NCBI GenBank assembly: GCA_905234235.1
Contig: CAJOHN010000001.1
Location: 62,001 to 126,000, forward strand
Direction: 5' to 3'
Length of the DNA: 64,000 nucleotides
Source of the DNA: an uncultured Selenomonadaceae bacterium
GTDB taxonomy: Bacteria; Bacillota; Negativicutes; Selenomonadales; Selenomonadaceae
Notes under the pieces: model-generated
Told to the model about the DNA's origin: nothing
Database searches by the model: none
The model's input: only the letters and a program-made list of their open reading frames with translations
Program-made: the position numbers and the translations under genes
Shown: positions 15,804 to 26,967 of the stretch, piece after piece
How positions within the stretch are numbered: position 1 is the stretch's first letter
Layout: each line of letters begins with the position of its first letter

Positions 15804-16919
15804 ATGGCAAATTTACAACACATACGCCGCAGAATTAAAAGCGTCAAGAACATTCAAAAGATAACCAACGCAATGGACATGATAGCGCGTTCGAGATTCA
15901 ATGCGGCTCGCGAGGCGTTGCTGTCGAATCTGCCCTACGTCGCCAAGACAAAAGAAATTATGCGGCGGGTAATGGGGCAAATGCGCGGGCGTGAATATGA
16001 GCACCCGTTCATAATGACACGTGACGATTTGCGGGCGAACGTCGAACGAGCCGAAGGAAAATTTTTGTTTATAGTCATAGCGTCGGATAAGGGGCTGGCG
16101 GGTTCGTTTAGCAGCAACGTCTTCAAAGAGGCGCACGATACGATTGAATACGACGGCACCGGCGACAGTACTTCAATGGACGACGACGGCGACGATGAAA
16201 ATTTCCACAAGAAAAATTTCGACGCTCTTAAAGGTGTTAAACCTGCGCCGTCAAGAACTCAAAAGCAACAACGTCAGATGAGCGCAACGGGTTCAGCGGC
16301 TAAGGCGGCAAGTCATCGTGGTGGCGGCGGAACTTCAGGCGGCGGCGAATCTCGCGAATATCACGACGCGAATTATATTGACGGCGTCGAACTTATAACC
16401 GTCGGCAGAAAGGCTACCACTCACTTCAAACAGCGCGGCTACAACGTCATAAAAAGTTATCACGGAATAAGCGAGCGTCCCGATTACAAATACGCCAAAG
16501 AAATTACGGATTTGGTTATGGAACGTTTTGCGAGCGGCGAGATTATCGACGTGACATTGATTTATACTCAGTTCAAGTCGGCGATAAGTTGTGTGCCCGA
16601 TGACGTAACGCTCCTGCCGATTATCACGGACGATTATGTTAAGTCGAGCGCGAATCTTAAGGAAGAATATATTTACGAGCCGGACGTTGTGTCGTTGTTG
16701 GATAAGTTTATGCCGCGCAGAATTGCCACGAGAATTTATGGCGCGATGTTGCACAGTGCGGCGTCGGAATTAAGTTCGCGCATGAACGCAATGAGCAATG
16801 CCACCGATAACGCTCAAGAACTCGTCGGCAGGCTCAATCTGTTTTATAACAAAGTTCGTCAAGCGGGCATCACCAACGAGATTAACGAAATTGTCGGCGG
16901 CGCCAACGCGCTTGAATGA
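15804..16919 (+). CDS. atpG: ATP synthase F1 subunit gamma with extra insertion
   Basis: Central rotor shaft of F1. Both coiled-coil ends are normal (IRRRIKSVKNIQKITNAMDMI and the C-terminal NKVRQAGITNEINEIVGGA). At 371 residues it is about 80 longer than usual. The extra stretch is residues 112-192 (bases 16137-16379), rich in Asp, Gly, Ser, Gln and His, between the first Rossmann strand/helix (VIASDKGLAGSFSSNVFKEA) and the next strand (ELITVGRKATTHFK). The chloroplast/cyanobacterial regulatory insertion is at a different, later place. The frame is uninterrupted and flanks are intact, so the insertion is real and in frame. Confidence 0.95.
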   Translation: MANLQHIRRRIKSVKNIQKITNAMDMIARSRFNAAREALLSNLPYVAKTKEIMRRVMGQMRGREYEHPFIMTRDDLRANVERAEGKFLFIVIASDKGLAGSFSSNVFKEAHDTIEYDGTGDSTSMDDDGDDENFHKKNFDALKGVKPAPSRTQKQQRQMSATGSAAKAASHRGGGGTSGGGESREYHDANYIDGVELITVGRKATTHFKQRGYNVIKSYHGISERPDYKYAKEITDLVMERFASGEIIDVTLIYTQFKSAISCVPDDVTLLPIITDDYVKSSANLKEEYIYEPDVVSLLDKFMPRRIATRIYGAMLHSAASELSSRMNAMSNATDNAQELVGRLNLFYNKVRQAGITNEINEIVGGANALE

Positions 16920-16931
16920 TAAAGGAGTTGA

Positions 16932-18347
<1,416 letters not shown>

Positions 18348-18350
18348 GCA

Positions 18351-18761
18351 ATGGCTACAATCCTGCTTGAGGTTGCTACGCCCGATAAAGGCGAAGTTTA
18401 CGCAAAAGAAATTAACATGCTGATAACCCGTTCGATTTGCGGTGAGCTTGGAATTTTGCCGAAGCATGCGAGACTTTTAACGGAGCTTATCCCGCACGCA
18501 ATGAGAATTAAAGAAGGCGTCGGCGAGACGCAACTTTTCGTCAGCGGCGGCTTTATGGAAGTCACGCCCGAAAAAATTACAATCCTCGCGGACAGTGCCG
18601 AGTTGCCCGATGATATTGACGTTGAACGGGCGAAGGCGGCATACAAACGCGCAGAAGACCGCCTCGCCAAGAAAAATCCCGAAATTGATATTGACAGAGC
18701 AGAGGCGGCACTCGCCAGAGCAAAGGCGCGGCTTTTGGTTAAAGGCGTTCATATGGGTTAA
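18351..18761 (+). CDS. atpC: ATP synthase F1 subunit epsilon
   Basis: A 136-residue subunit with an N-terminal beta sandwich (GELGILPKHARLLTELIPHAMRI) that binds gamma and the c-ring, and a C-terminal helical hairpin rich in Ala, Arg and Glu that can inhibit ATP hydrolysis. It closes the atpIBEFHAGDC operon and is followed by a terminator. Confidence 0.95.
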   Translation: MATILLEVATPDKGEVYAKEINMLITRSICGELGILPKHARLLTELIPHAMRIKEGVGETQLFVSGGFMEVTPEKITILADSAELPDDIDVERAKAAYKRAEDRLAKKNPEIDIDRAEAALARAKARLLVKGVHMG

Positions 18762-18767
18762 AAATTT

Positions 18768-18801
18768 TTCCCGTCGAAAAACTCGGCGGGATTTTTTCTT
18801 T
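18768..18801 (+). terminator. Terminator of atp operon
   Basis: CCCGTCG-AAAAACT-CGGCGGG hairpin followed by ATTTTTTCTTTTT. Confidence 0.8.
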
Positions 18802-18899
18802 TTATCGATTCGTAAATACGTCATATGTTGCAGGAAATACCATTACCGCAACGAATAATTTTTGCGACGCGAAATTATTTTTAGGAGAGGTGATTTTTT

Positions 18900-20240
18900 A
18901 TGGAGATGTTTTTAGGTTTCCTTGTGCTGTTGGCGTGTTTGATTATCGGCGTCAGACACGGCGGCATCGGGCTTGCCGTCATAAGCGGTATTGGTCTCGT
19001 TATTTACACATTCATTTTCGGTTATAAGCCCGGCACTCCGCCTATCGACGTTATGCTGACGATTTTGGCTGTCGTAACCTGCGCGGGATTTTTGCAGACT
19101 TCCGGCGGCTTAACCGTCATGCTAAAATACGCCGAAAAATTTTTACGGAACAACCCAAAGCACGTGACAATCCTCGCGCCGCTCACAACTTGGTTCTTAA
19201 CAGTTTTATGCGGCACGGGGCACGTCGTCTATACCATGTTCCCGATTATCTACGACATTGCAATTAAGCAAAACATTCGCCCCGAACGTCCGATGGCTGT
19301 TGCGTCGGTTGCGTCTCAGATGGGAATTTGCGCGTCGCCCGTCTCCGTCGCTATCGTCTCAATCGTCGGCTTCATGGCTACTGCCGGCTATCATTATTCC
19401 GTTCTCCAGATTTTAGCCGTCGCAATGCCCGCTACCGGACTCGGCGTGTTGTTCGCGGCTCTTTGGAGTTATCGGCGCGGTAAAGACCTCGACAAGGACG
19501 AACGCTTCCAAGAATTTATCAAAGACCCCACGAATCGCGATTACGTCTACGGCGACACCGAATCCCTTATGGATAAAGAGTTGCCGCCCAGTTTTTATCA
19601 CGCAATGTATATTTTCTTTGGCGGCATTATCGTTATCGCCGCGCTCGGCAATTTCCCCGACCTCCTGCCGCATTTCCCGAACGCTAAGGGCGATTTGAAA
19701 CCCATTTCAATGACTGCCGTTATCCAAATGGTTATGCTCCTCGTCGCCGCGATTATCTTGTTCGTCTGCAAAGTCAAAGCTAAAGACGTCGGCAACAGCC
19801 AAGTTTTTAAATCCGGTATCGTCGCATTGGTTTCTGTTTACGGCGTCGCTTGGATGGCTAATACTTGCTTCGGCGCGCATATGACTTTCCTTAAAGACTT
19901 TTTAGGTTCTGCAGTCGCCGAATATCCTTGGGCGTTTGCAATTATCGCGTTCCTTACGTCTAAGCTCGTCAATTCGCAGGCGGCGGCTATCGCTATCGTC
20001 TTCCCGATGGCTCTGAGCGTCGGAATGGATCCCGTTATCATCATGTCGTTTATCAGCGCGTGCTACGGTTACTTCTTCCTGCCGACTTATCCCTCCGACC
20101 TCGCTTGCATAGGTTTTGACCGTTCAGGCACAACGCGTATCGGCAAATACATTTTGAATCACTCATTCATGATTCCCGGACTTATCGGCGTCATCAGCGG
20201 TTGCTGTGTCGGCTTCGTTATGGCGCATATCGTTTTGTAA
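18900..20240 (+). CDS. dcuB: Anaerobic C4-dicarboxylate transporter, DcuA/DcuB family
   Basis: A 446-residue membrane carrier that exchanges fumarate, malate or aspartate for succinate in anaerobic respiration. It matches the Dcu family from end to end: CGTGHVVYTMFPIIYDIAIK, NIRPERPMAVASVASQMGI and SPVSVAIVSIVGFMA are hallmark blocks. Whether it corresponds to DcuA or DcuB cannot be settled by eye, so the symbol is approximate. AGGAGAGGTGA precedes the ATG. A terminator follows. Confidence 0.85.
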   Translation: MEMFLGFLVLLACLIIGVRHGGIGLAVISGIGLVIYTFIFGYKPGTPPIDVMLTILAVVTCAGFLQTSGGLTVMLKYAEKFLRNNPKHVTILAPLTTWFLTVLCGTGHVVYTMFPIIYDIAIKQNIRPERPMAVASVASQMGICASPVSVAIVSIVGFMATAGYHYSVLQILAVAMPATGLGVLFAALWSYRRGKDLDKDERFQEFIKDPTNRDYVYGDTESLMDKELPPSFYHAMYIFFGGIIVIAALGNFPDLLPHFPNAKGDLKPISMTAVIQMVMLLVAAIILFVCKVKAKDVGNSQVFKSGIVALVSVYGVAWMANTCFGAHMTFLKDFLGSAVAEYPWAFAIIAFLTSKLVNSQAAAIAIVFPMALSVGMDPVIIMSFISACYGYFFLPTYPSDLACIGFDRSGTTRIGKYILNHSFMIPGLIGVISGCCVGFVMAHIVL

Positions 20241-20251
20241 AAAAATTTTTA

Positions 20252-20278
20252 CGGCTCGCTTCGGCGGGCTTTTTTTAT
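20252..20278 (+). terminator. Terminator of dcuB
   Basis: GGCTCGC-TTCG-GCGGGCT hairpin with a T run. Confidence 0.8.
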
Positions 20279-20288
20279 GTAAAAATTC

Positions 20289-20318
20289 TTGACGGGAGTA
20301 AGCTCTAATGGTTATTAT
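20289..20318 (+). promoter_or_regulatory. Promoter of DUF362 gene
   Basis: TTGACG, 18 bases, TATTAT. The leader then forms a small CCCC-TGCGC-GGGG hairpin (20328-20340) just before the ribosome site. Confidence 0.5.
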
Positions 20319-20358
20319 AAGAAAAAACCCCTGCGCGGGGATGAGGAGGAAAATTTTC

Positions 20359-21294
20359 ATGGTTAAACAAGCACCCGTCGTCGGCTCCAAAAATGTTACC
20401 GGCGAAAATTATCAAGGCTCGGCTGCTAAAGTTTACTTCACAAAGACAATCGACGCCGAACACCTAATCAAGCTCTACAAGATGATTAACGAAAATATTT
20501 TCGGCAAAGTCGCTATCAAACTCCACACCGGCGAAAAGAACGGTCCCAACATTTTACCGCGCGATATGGTTCAAGCCTTCCAAGCTCAAGTTCCCAATTC
20601 CAGAATCGTCGAGTGCAATACTCTTTATCACGGCGACAGATTCGACACTGCAGGGCACCGCGACACGTTAAAAGTTAATGGCTGGACGTTCAGCGACGTT
20701 GACATCATGGACGAAAACGAGGAGACTGTTAATTTCCCCGTCCGCAACGGCTTTCATCTTAAGGAAGTCGCGATGGGCGCACACCTCGCCAATTACGATT
20801 CGCTGATTGTCTTGACGCATTTTAAGGGGCACGCAATGGGCGGTTTCGGCGGTTCAATGAAAAATATCGCTATCGGCTGTGCGAGCGGACATCTCGGCAA
20901 GGCGCAAGTTCACGGCGTCGACCCTAACAACGTCCCCGAAAATTATCTCGAATGGCCTATGCAAGAATATTTTATGGAACTCATGTGCGACAGCGCGAAC
21001 GCCACTTGCAATCATTTCGGCAAGCACATCGTTTTTCTTAACGTCATGCGTCGAATCAGCGTTTCATGCGACTGCGAGGGAATTTATGCCGCCGAACCGA
21101 CCATGAAAGACATCGGCATTGCCGTTTCAACTGATTTGCTCGCCGTCGACCAGGCTTGTACCGATTTAATTTATGCCGCCTCCGACAGCCACGACATGAA
21201 GGAACGCATTGAAACCCGTCACGGCTTGCGCCAACTCTCTGCTATGGCTGAAAAGGGACTCGGCAACCCGCAATACGAACTGATTGAAATTTAA
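20359..21294 (+). CDS. DUF362 domain protein
   Basis: A 311-residue protein of the DUF362 family, which is often found with iron-sulfur proteins in anaerobes. Visible blocks are KVAIKLHTGEKNGPNILP, VLTHFKGHAMGGFGGSMKNIAIGCASGHLGK-type residues (LTHFKGHAMGGFGGSMKN) and IAVSTDLLAVDQACTDL. The C-terminal 4Fe-4S ferredoxin domain seen in many relatives is absent. Scattered Cys and His may bind metal. Start: the ATG at 20359 after GAGGAGG; a longer frame from 20308 begins inside the promoter. Function unknown. Confidence 0.82.
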   Translation: MVKQAPVVGSKNVTGENYQGSAAKVYFTKTIDAEHLIKLYKMINENIFGKVAIKLHTGEKNGPNILPRDMVQAFQAQVPNSRIVECNTLYHGDRFDTAGHRDTLKVNGWTFSDVDIMDENEETVNFPVRNGFHLKEVAMGAHLANYDSLIVLTHFKGHAMGGFGGSMKNIAIGCASGHLGKAQVHGVDPNNVPENYLEWPMQEYFMELMCDSANATCNHFGKHIVFLNVMRRISVSCDCEGIYAAEPTMKDIGIAVSTDLLAVDQACTDLIYAASDSHDMKERIETRHGLRQLSAMAEKGLGNPQYELIEI

Positions 21295-21317
21295 TCCGTA
21301 AACCGGAGCAAAAAAAT

Positions 21318-21348
21318 AATCCCCTGCAAAAACGCGGGGGATTTTTTC
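21318..21348. terminator. Terminator between DUF362 gene and cstA
   Basis: ATCCCCTGC-AAAAAC-GCGGGGGAT hairpin with A run before and T run after; it may act in both directions. Confidence 0.8.
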
Positions 21349-21354
21349 GTTTAC

Positions 21355-22815
21355 TTATCGCAAGTTTCGTGACGAGCTTACACTTTTACCAAAGCGGATA
21401 ATCGCCGTCGCGTAGAGAGCCGCGCAGACCGCCGCCAAAATGTAACTGAGCGTGTAACTCAAGCCAAAGCCAATCGGCGCGTGCAAAATGTACGTCGAAA
21501 CCATGTACATGTAAAAAGTTCCGGGAATAATCGCCATAAGATACGGCATACCGTTTTTGAACATGTAAACGGCAATCATCGCGAAAGCAAACACCGCAAT
21601 AGTTTCGTTCGCCCAAGAGAAATATCTCCAAAGCAACGCGAAGCCGCTCTTATCAGTTTTGGCGTAGTAAAGCACGAACGCCACGACCGCAAAAATTATC
21701 AGCGCGAGAATCAACGTGTTGGTTTTCTTTTTATTGTCAATGTGGAGCGCGTCGGCAATCATCAGACGCAACGAACGCAACGCCGTATCGCCCGACGTGA
21801 TAGCCAAGACGATAACGCCTAAAACTGCGACCATGCCGCCGACAGAGCCGAGCATATCCTGCGCGATAATCCCGACGACAACCGCCGCTTGCTTGAAAAG
21901 ATTTTCATTCGTCGCAATGCCGGCATTAACCGCGCCCATAGCCGCGCCCGCCCAACTCATCGCGATAAAACCTTCGGCAATCATCGTGTTGTAGTAAATG
22001 AGCCGCCCGTGTTGTTCACGCGTAACCGAACGCGCAATCAACGTCGCCTGCGTCGAGTGGAAGCCCGAAGTTATTCCGCAAGCGACAGTTATAAAGAATA
22101 TCGGGATAAAGTTTTCGCCGAAAGGATGAACGTTCGCGACGCCCGCCTCCCAAAGTTCAGTCAGCGGGTAGCCGTTAATAAACAGTCCGAAAAAAATTCC
22201 TACGGCACTCAGCAACAGAATCGCGCCGAAAATCGGATAGACGCGCCCGATAATTTTATCAATCGGCAGGAGCGTCGCCAACAAATAGTAAGCAAAAATA
22301 ACGCCGTAAACCGTTATAACTTCCGTGCTCAACGTGGAAGCGTCGCCTTTGAGAATGTGCGCGACAAACAAATCGCCGGGCGTGTAGATAAAAACCGTGC
22401 CGACCAAAAGTATAAGCAAGCAGACAAAAATATTGTAGACGCTGTAAACGCCGCCGCCGAGAAATCTTTTGACGAGGGCAGGCATTTGTTCGCCGTTGTT
22501 GCGCAGGGAAATCATGCCGCTCATATAATCGTGGAACGCGCCGCCGATAACACAGCCGATTGGAATTGTGATAAAGGCAATCGGACCAAATAAAATTCCT
22601 TGAATCGGACCAAGTACCGGACCGGTTCCCGCAATGTTCAGCAGTTCAATCAGGCAATTTTTCCATTTGTTCATCGGCACGAAGTCAACGCCGTCACGAA
22701 GTTTTATCGCGGGCGTCTGCGCGGAAGAACTCGGTTTCATAACGTGTTCGCAAAACGCACCGTAAGCCGCCGCCCCGCCTATCAAAATCACTAAGCCGAT
22801 TATAAACGTAATCAA
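21355..22815 (-). CDS. cstA: CstA family carbon starvation transporter
   Basis: A 486-residue membrane protein of the CstA family, whose members take up pyruvate or peptides. Hallmarks are LLNIAGTGPVLGPIQGILFG, FITIPIGCVIGGAFHDYMSGM and the SGFHSTQATLIAR segment. It is shorter than E. coli CstA (701 residues), like the short-form CstA proteins of Firmicutes. The start is a TTG with AGGAAGTG upstream. It lies 16 bases after infB on the same strand, in the place where rbfA usually follows, so it is probably transcribed with the translation operon. Confidence 0.9.
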   Translation of the reverse strand: MITFIIGLVILIGGAAAYGAFCEHVMKPSSSAQTPAIKLRDGVDFVPMNKWKNCLIELLNIAGTGPVLGPIQGILFGPIAFITIPIGCVIGGAFHDYMSGMISLRNNGEQMPALVKRFLGGGVYSVYNIFVCLLILLVGTVFIYTPGDLFVAHILKGDASTLSTEVITVYGVIFAYYLLATLLPIDKIIGRVYPIFGAILLLSAVGIFFGLFINGYPLTELWEAGVANVHPFGENFIPIFFITVACGITSGFHSTQATLIARSVTREQHGRLIYYNTMIAEGFIAMSWAGAAMGAVNAGIATNENLFKQAAVVVGIIAQDMLGSVGGMVAVLGVIVLAITSGDTALRSLRLMIADALHIDNKKKTNTLILALIIFAVVAFVLYYAKTDKSGFALLWRYFSWANETIAVFAFAMIAVYMFKNGMPYLMAIIPGTFYMYMVSTYILHAPIGFGLSYTLSYILAAVCAALYATAIIRFGKSVSSSRNLR

Positions 22816-22831
22816 AACTTTTCACTTCCTA

Positions 22832-25528
22832 TCAATCTGCGCGGTTGACATCCTCAATCGAAGTTTCAATCTCTTCCATCTTGTACGCCTCGATTATGTC
22901 ACCCTCTTTGAAGTCGCGATAGTCAACAATCGAAATGCCGCATTCGTAACCCGCCGCAACTTCCTTGACTTCATCTTTAAATCTGCGGAGCGAATCAATT
23001 TCCCCGTCGAAAACCTCAATGTTATCGCGCAGAATGCGAATCTTGCTGTTGTTAAAAATTTTTCCTTCCAAAACGTACGAGCCCGCGACCAACGCTTTGC
23101 TGAACTTCATAACCTTACGAATCTCGACGCGCCCTTGAATAACTTCCTTGTACTTCGGAGCCAATAAGCCGCTCATTGCGTCCTGCACGTCGTGAATCGC
23201 ATCGTAGATAACGCGGTAAGTTCTTATGTCGATATTTTCTGTGACGGCGGACTTGCGAGCGTTATTATCGGGGCGCACGTTGAAGCCGAGAATCAGCGCG
23301 TTGGACGACGAGGCAAGCATAACGTCATTCTCCGTTACTGCGCCGACGCCCGAATGAACAATATTAACGCGGACTTCGTCGTTTTTGTTAAGGGCAAGCA
23401 ACGCGCCCGACAAAGCCTCAATCGAACCTTGAACGTCCGCTTTAATAACAATGTTCAAATCTTTAAGAGAGCCCGCTTGAATCTGATTGAACAAATCGTC
23501 CAACGAAACTTTCTTGGACTTAATTAAATCATTGCGTTGGCGTTCGATACGGTGTTCAGCGATTGACTTGGCAAGTTTTTCGTCGAGAGACGCAAGAATA
23601 TCGCCCGCCGCCGGAACGTCATTCAAACCTAAAACTTCAACGGGGACGCTCGGACCAGCCTTCTTGAGATTATCGCCGCGTTCGTTCATCATAGCGCGAA
23701 CTTTGCCGTAAGTGGTGCCCGCAACAATCGCGTCACCAATTCTAAGCGTGCCGTTTTGAACTAAAACCGTAGCGACCGGACCTCTGCCCTTATCCAACTG
23801 CGCCTCGATAATTACGCCGCGAGCCTCGCGATTGGGATTGGCTTTGAACTCTTGAACGTCCGCCTCGAATAAAATTTCTTCCAGCAAATCATTTATGTTG
23901 AGATTCTTTTTGGCGGAGACTTCAACCATCGTGGTATTGCCGCCGAAATCGCGACTAACTAAACCGTGTTCCAAAAGTTCCTGCTTAACGCGCATGGGAT
24001 TCGCGCCGGGCTTATCGATTTTATTAATGGCAACGATAATCGGGACGTTCGCAGCTTTGGCGTGATTAATCGCCTCAATCGTCTGCGGCATGACGCCATC
24101 ATCAGCGGCGACAACTAAAATTGCAATGTCAGTGACTTGCGCGCCGCGAGCTCTCATAGCCGTAAAAGCCTCGTGCCCGGGCGTGTCGAGGAAAACAATT
24201 TTTCTATCGTTGCAAATGACTTGATACGCGCCGATATGCTGAGTAATGCCGCCGGCTTCAGTTGAGGTGACGTGAGTTTTTCTGATGACGTCGAGGAGCG
24301 AAGTTTTACCGTGATCAACGTGCCCCATAACCGTAACGACGGGCGGACGAATTTTTAACGTAGAGGGGTCGTCTTCGATTTCGGGGATAAGCGTCGGGTC
24401 GACTTCGGGCGGGAGTTCTTCAGCAGTAACCCCGAACTCGGCGGCAACCAACGCGGCTGTGTCATAATCGATAACTTGGTTAATCGTCGCGACTACGCCC
24501 ATCATCAAAAGTTTTTTAATAATATCGACGGCGGTACAGCTCATCTTGCTAGCCAAATCCTTAACGGCAATACTTTCGCCAACTTTTATGTGAGTTGGGC
24601 GGGCGATTTCTGCTTTATGGACGGGCTGAGGGGCGGGGCGATTTTTCTTACGTGCAGGACGCGGCGGACGCGGTTTATTATCGGACGCTTGCGCGGCGGC
24701 TTGAGTTTTAGCGGCTTCCTTAGCGTTAGCGGGCTGACGATTGCGATTACGTTGGCGATTATTTTTTACGCCGTCCTCGCGCTGACGTTCGTTGCGATTT
24801 TTAGATTGACGGTCGCCGCGTTCCCCGCGAGTATCTTGTTTATCTTGCAAGCGAACATCGGACTTATCCTGTCGTTCTTGCTTACTGCGATTATCACGCC
24901 CGCGAGACTCTTGACGTTCGCCGCGAGGTTCTTGACGCTCAGGACGTTCTGCGCGGACTTCGGGCTTATCTTGACGTTCCGGACGCTGGCGATTATCGCG
25001 CCGCTGTTGTTGTGGCTGAGGCTTTGATTTTTGTTCAGGCTTTTGCTCAGTTTTTTGTTCGACTTTAGGCTGTGGTTTTTGTTCGGGCTTAGGTTCAACT
25101 TTTTGTGCGGGCTTAGATTCGATTTTAGGCGCAGGTTTAGATTGTCGCGGCTGAGGTTGCGGCTTAGCTTCGACTTTCGGCGCGGGCTTGACCGGTTTTT
25201 GTTGAGTTTGAGCCTGTGGTTTCTGTTCAGATTTAGTCGCGGGCTTAGATTGTTTTTGTTGAGGTTGAGCCTGCGGTTTTTGTTCGGATTTAACTGCGGG
25301 CTTGGCGGTTTTAGCTGGAGCCTGCGGTTTTGGTTCCGGCTTAGGTTGTTCGACGGGTTTACGCCGCCCGAATGTTGCCTTGACGAGTTGATAAGCTTCC
25401 TCTTCGACGCCTGTGAAACGATTTTTAACTTTGATCTTGCGCTTATTCAGAAAGTCGATAATTACTTGAACGTCCTGATTGAATTCGTTCGCCATGTCAT
25501 AGATTCTGTACTTAACCGGTTTTGACAT
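22832..25528 (-). CDS. infB: Translation initiation factor IF-2
   Basis: An 898-residue GTPase that places initiator tRNA on the 30S subunit. The N-terminal IF2N domain (about 1-52) is followed by a 240-residue linker (about 57-300) made of repeated Lys-Pro-Gln and Arg-Gln-Glu motifs, and then a second IF2N-like domain. The G domain starts near residue 400 with [24 protein letters not shown] and [10 protein letters not shown], followed by domains II-IV. The linker is low-complexity and would vary between strains. The upstream neighbour is ylxR; ylxQ, often between them, is missing. Confidence 0.97.
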   Translation of the reverse strand: MSKPVKYRIYDMANEFNQDVQVIIDFLNKRKIKVKNRFTGVEEEAYQLVKATFGRRKPVEQPKPEPKPQAPAKTAKPAVKSEQKPQAQPQQKQSKPATKSEQKPQAQTQQKPVKPAPKVEAKPQPQPRQSKPAPKIESKPAQKVEPKPEQKPQPKVEQKTEQKPEQKSKPQPQQQRRDNRQRPERQDKPEVRAERPERQEPRGERQESRGRDNRSKQERQDKSDVRLQDKQDTRGERGDRQSKNRNERQREDGVKNNRQRNRNRQPANAKEAAKTQAAAQASDNKPRPPRPARKKNRPAPQPVHKAEIARPTHIKVGESIAVKDLASKMSCTAVDIIKKLLMMGVVATINQVIDYDTAALVAAEFGVTAEELPPEVDPTLIPEIEDDPSTLKIRPPVVTVMGHVDHGKTSLLDVIRKTHVTSTEAGGITQHIGAYQVICNDRKIVFLDTPGHEAFTAMRARGAQVTDIAILVVAADDGVMPQTIEAINHAKAANVPIIVAINKIDKPGANPMRVKQELLEHGLVSRDFGGNTTMVEVSAKKNLNINDLLEEILFEADVQEFKANPNREARGVIIEAQLDKGRGPVATVLVQNGTLRIGDAIVAGTTYGKVRAMMNERGDNLKKAGPSVPVEVLGLNDVPAAGDILASLDEKLAKSIAEHRIERQRNDLIKSKKVSLDDLFNQIQAGSLKDLNIVIKADVQGSIEALSGALLALNKNDEVRVNIVHSGVGAVTENDVMLASSSNALILGFNVRPDNNARKSAVTENIDIRTYRVIYDAIHDVQDAMSGLLAPKYKEVIQGRVEIRKVMKFSKALVAGSYVLEGKIFNNSKIRILRDNIEVFDGEIDSLRRFKDEVKEVAAGYECGISIVDYRDFKEGDIIEAYKMEEIETSIEDVNRAD

Positions 25529-25549
25529 AGATCCACCCCCGTTGGAATT

Positions 25550-25804
25550 TTATTTCATGAGAATTTTCTCCTTTATGCTGTCGTAAACTTCATCGGACAC
25601 TTTGACTTTGAAAACCTTATCGAAATTGCGACGCTTAAAAAGGACAGCCGCGCAGGTTGCCGATTTGCAGACGTAAGCTCCGCGCCCGCCAATCTCGTCG
25701 ACTGAAATTTTTCCCGCCGAATTTTTAGCGACGCGGATTAGTTCCGACTTGTGACGAACTTGGCGACACACGACGCAACGCCGCATGTTAATTGGTTTAC
25801 TCAT
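25550..25804 (-). CDS. ylxR: YlxR family RNA-binding protein
   Basis: An 84-residue protein between nusA and infB. It has the family motif MRRCVVCRQVRHKSELIRV and GRGAYVCKSATC; the cysteines and basic residues make an RNA-binding surface. It overlaps nusA by four bases. The family has been linked to regulation and to RNase P interaction; its role here is not shown by the sequence. Confidence 0.92.
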   Translation of the reverse strand: MSKPINMRRCVVCRQVRHKSELIRVAKNSAGKISVDEIGGRGAYVCKSATCAAVLFKRRNFDKVFKVKVSDEVYDSIKEKILMK

Positions 25805-26943
25805 TTCTTGCCTTTCTTGGGACGCGGTTTGAAGACAGCCGACGCCTCTGAGATGTCGACTTCGTGCATATCTTCGGAGAGCGGAGCGGTTTTTGCCTGC
25901 TTGACGCTTTTAATATCAATCTTGCAACCCGTGAGTTTTGCGGCGAGGCGAGCGTTTTGTCCTTCCTTACCGATTGCCAAACTGAGTTGATTATCTGGCA
26001 CGACGACGCGGCAACTTCTTGCGTCATCATCGAGCGCGACGCTCACAATTTTTGAAGGGCTGAGCGCATTGGCAACGTAGACGCCTGCCTTCGGACTCCA
26101 CGCGATAATGTCGAGTTTTTCATCGCCGAGTTCGTCGATAACGGGCTGAATTCGCGTGCCGTGTTGCCCTAAGCAAGAGCCAACCGCCTCGATATTGGGG
26201 TCTTTGGAATTGACGGCAATTTTCGCACGAGAACCGGGGTCGCGAGCTACGGCTTTGACTTCTATAATGCCTTCTTGAATTTCTGGGATTTCAATTTCAA
26301 CGAGCCGACGTAAAAAATTCGGGTGCGTCCGCGATAAATAAACTTGGGGACCTTTGCCGCCCTTTTTGACTTCGATAATGTAAGCGCGAACCCAATCGCC
26401 GATTTTATAGTTATCATTAGGCGTCATTTCTTCGGGCTCCAAAATTGCTTCGGTCTTGCCGACTTCGACGACTAAATTTCCATTCTCGACGCGAACGATT
26501 TTCCCGCGCACGAGGTCGCTTTCGCGGTTGGTAAATTCGTCGTAAATGACACCGCGCTCCGCCTCGCGCAACTTCTGCACGACAAATTGTTTGGCAGCCT
26601 GCGCGGCGATTCGTCCAAAATTTTTAGGCGTAACTTCAATCTCGACAACGTCATCAATATCGCAACCCGGACTTATCGCTTGGGCGTCTTCCTTAGAAAT
26701 TTCGATAACGGGATCCTCGACGGTTTCGACGACGCTTTTTAGCGCGTAAACGTGGAAACTACCATCATCGCGGTCAAGCATAACTTCGACGTTGTCATCT
26801 TTACTGTAATTTTTTTTGTAAGCAACTTTAAGCGCGGACTCCACCGCCTCGAACATCACTTCGGGCGCAATTTCTTTCTCTGTGCATAAATCTTTAATCG
26901 CGTCAATCAAACTGAGTTCCGTATTTTTTTTTCTGAATGCCAA
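25801..26943 (-). CDS. nusA: Transcription factor NusA
   Basis: A 380-residue RNA polymerase-binding factor acting in pausing, termination and antitermination. It has the N-terminal RNAP-binding domain, an S1 domain (ESDLVRGKIVRVENGNLVVEVG) and two KH domains (DPGSRAKIAVNS and DNQLSLAIGKEGQNARLAAKL). It lacks the C-terminal acidic repeats of proteobacterial NusA, as usual in Firmicutes. Start: TTG at 26943, ten bases after GGAGG; the in-frame TTG at 26961 overlaps that site. Confidence 0.95.
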   Translation of the reverse strand: MAFRKKNTELSLIDAIKDLCTEKEIAPEVMFEAVESALKVAYKKNYSKDDNVEVMLDRDDGSFHVYALKSVVETVEDPVIEISKEDAQAISPGCDIDDVVEIEVTPKNFGRIAAQAAKQFVVQKLREAERGVIYDEFTNRESDLVRGKIVRVENGNLVVEVGKTEAILEPEEMTPNDNYKIGDWVRAYIIEVKKGGKGPQVYLSRTHPNFLRRLVEIEIPEIQEGIIEVKAVARDPGSRAKIAVNSKDPNIEAVGSCLGQHGTRIQPVIDELGDEKLDIIAWSPKAGVYVANALSPSKIVSVALDDDARSCRVVVPDNQLSLAIGKEGQNARLAAKLTGCKIDIKSVKQAKTAPLSEDMHEVDISEASAVFKPRPKKGKK

Positions 26944-26967
26944 GTAAACTCTTCCTCCCAAAATTTT

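Noticed and set aside
20328-20340. CCCC-TGCGC-GGGG hairpin as a terminator
   Set aside because: Only four base pairs and followed by a ribosome site instead of a T run; it also contains the common CTGCGCGG octamer.
21889-22593. 234-codon plus-strand frame opposite cstA
   Set aside because: Highly basic antisense translation without start signals; cstA is unambiguous.
24476-25525. Open plus-strand frames opposite infB
   Set aside because: Leu/Phe/Arg-rich antisense products of the Lys-Pro-Gln linker of IF-2, with no start context.
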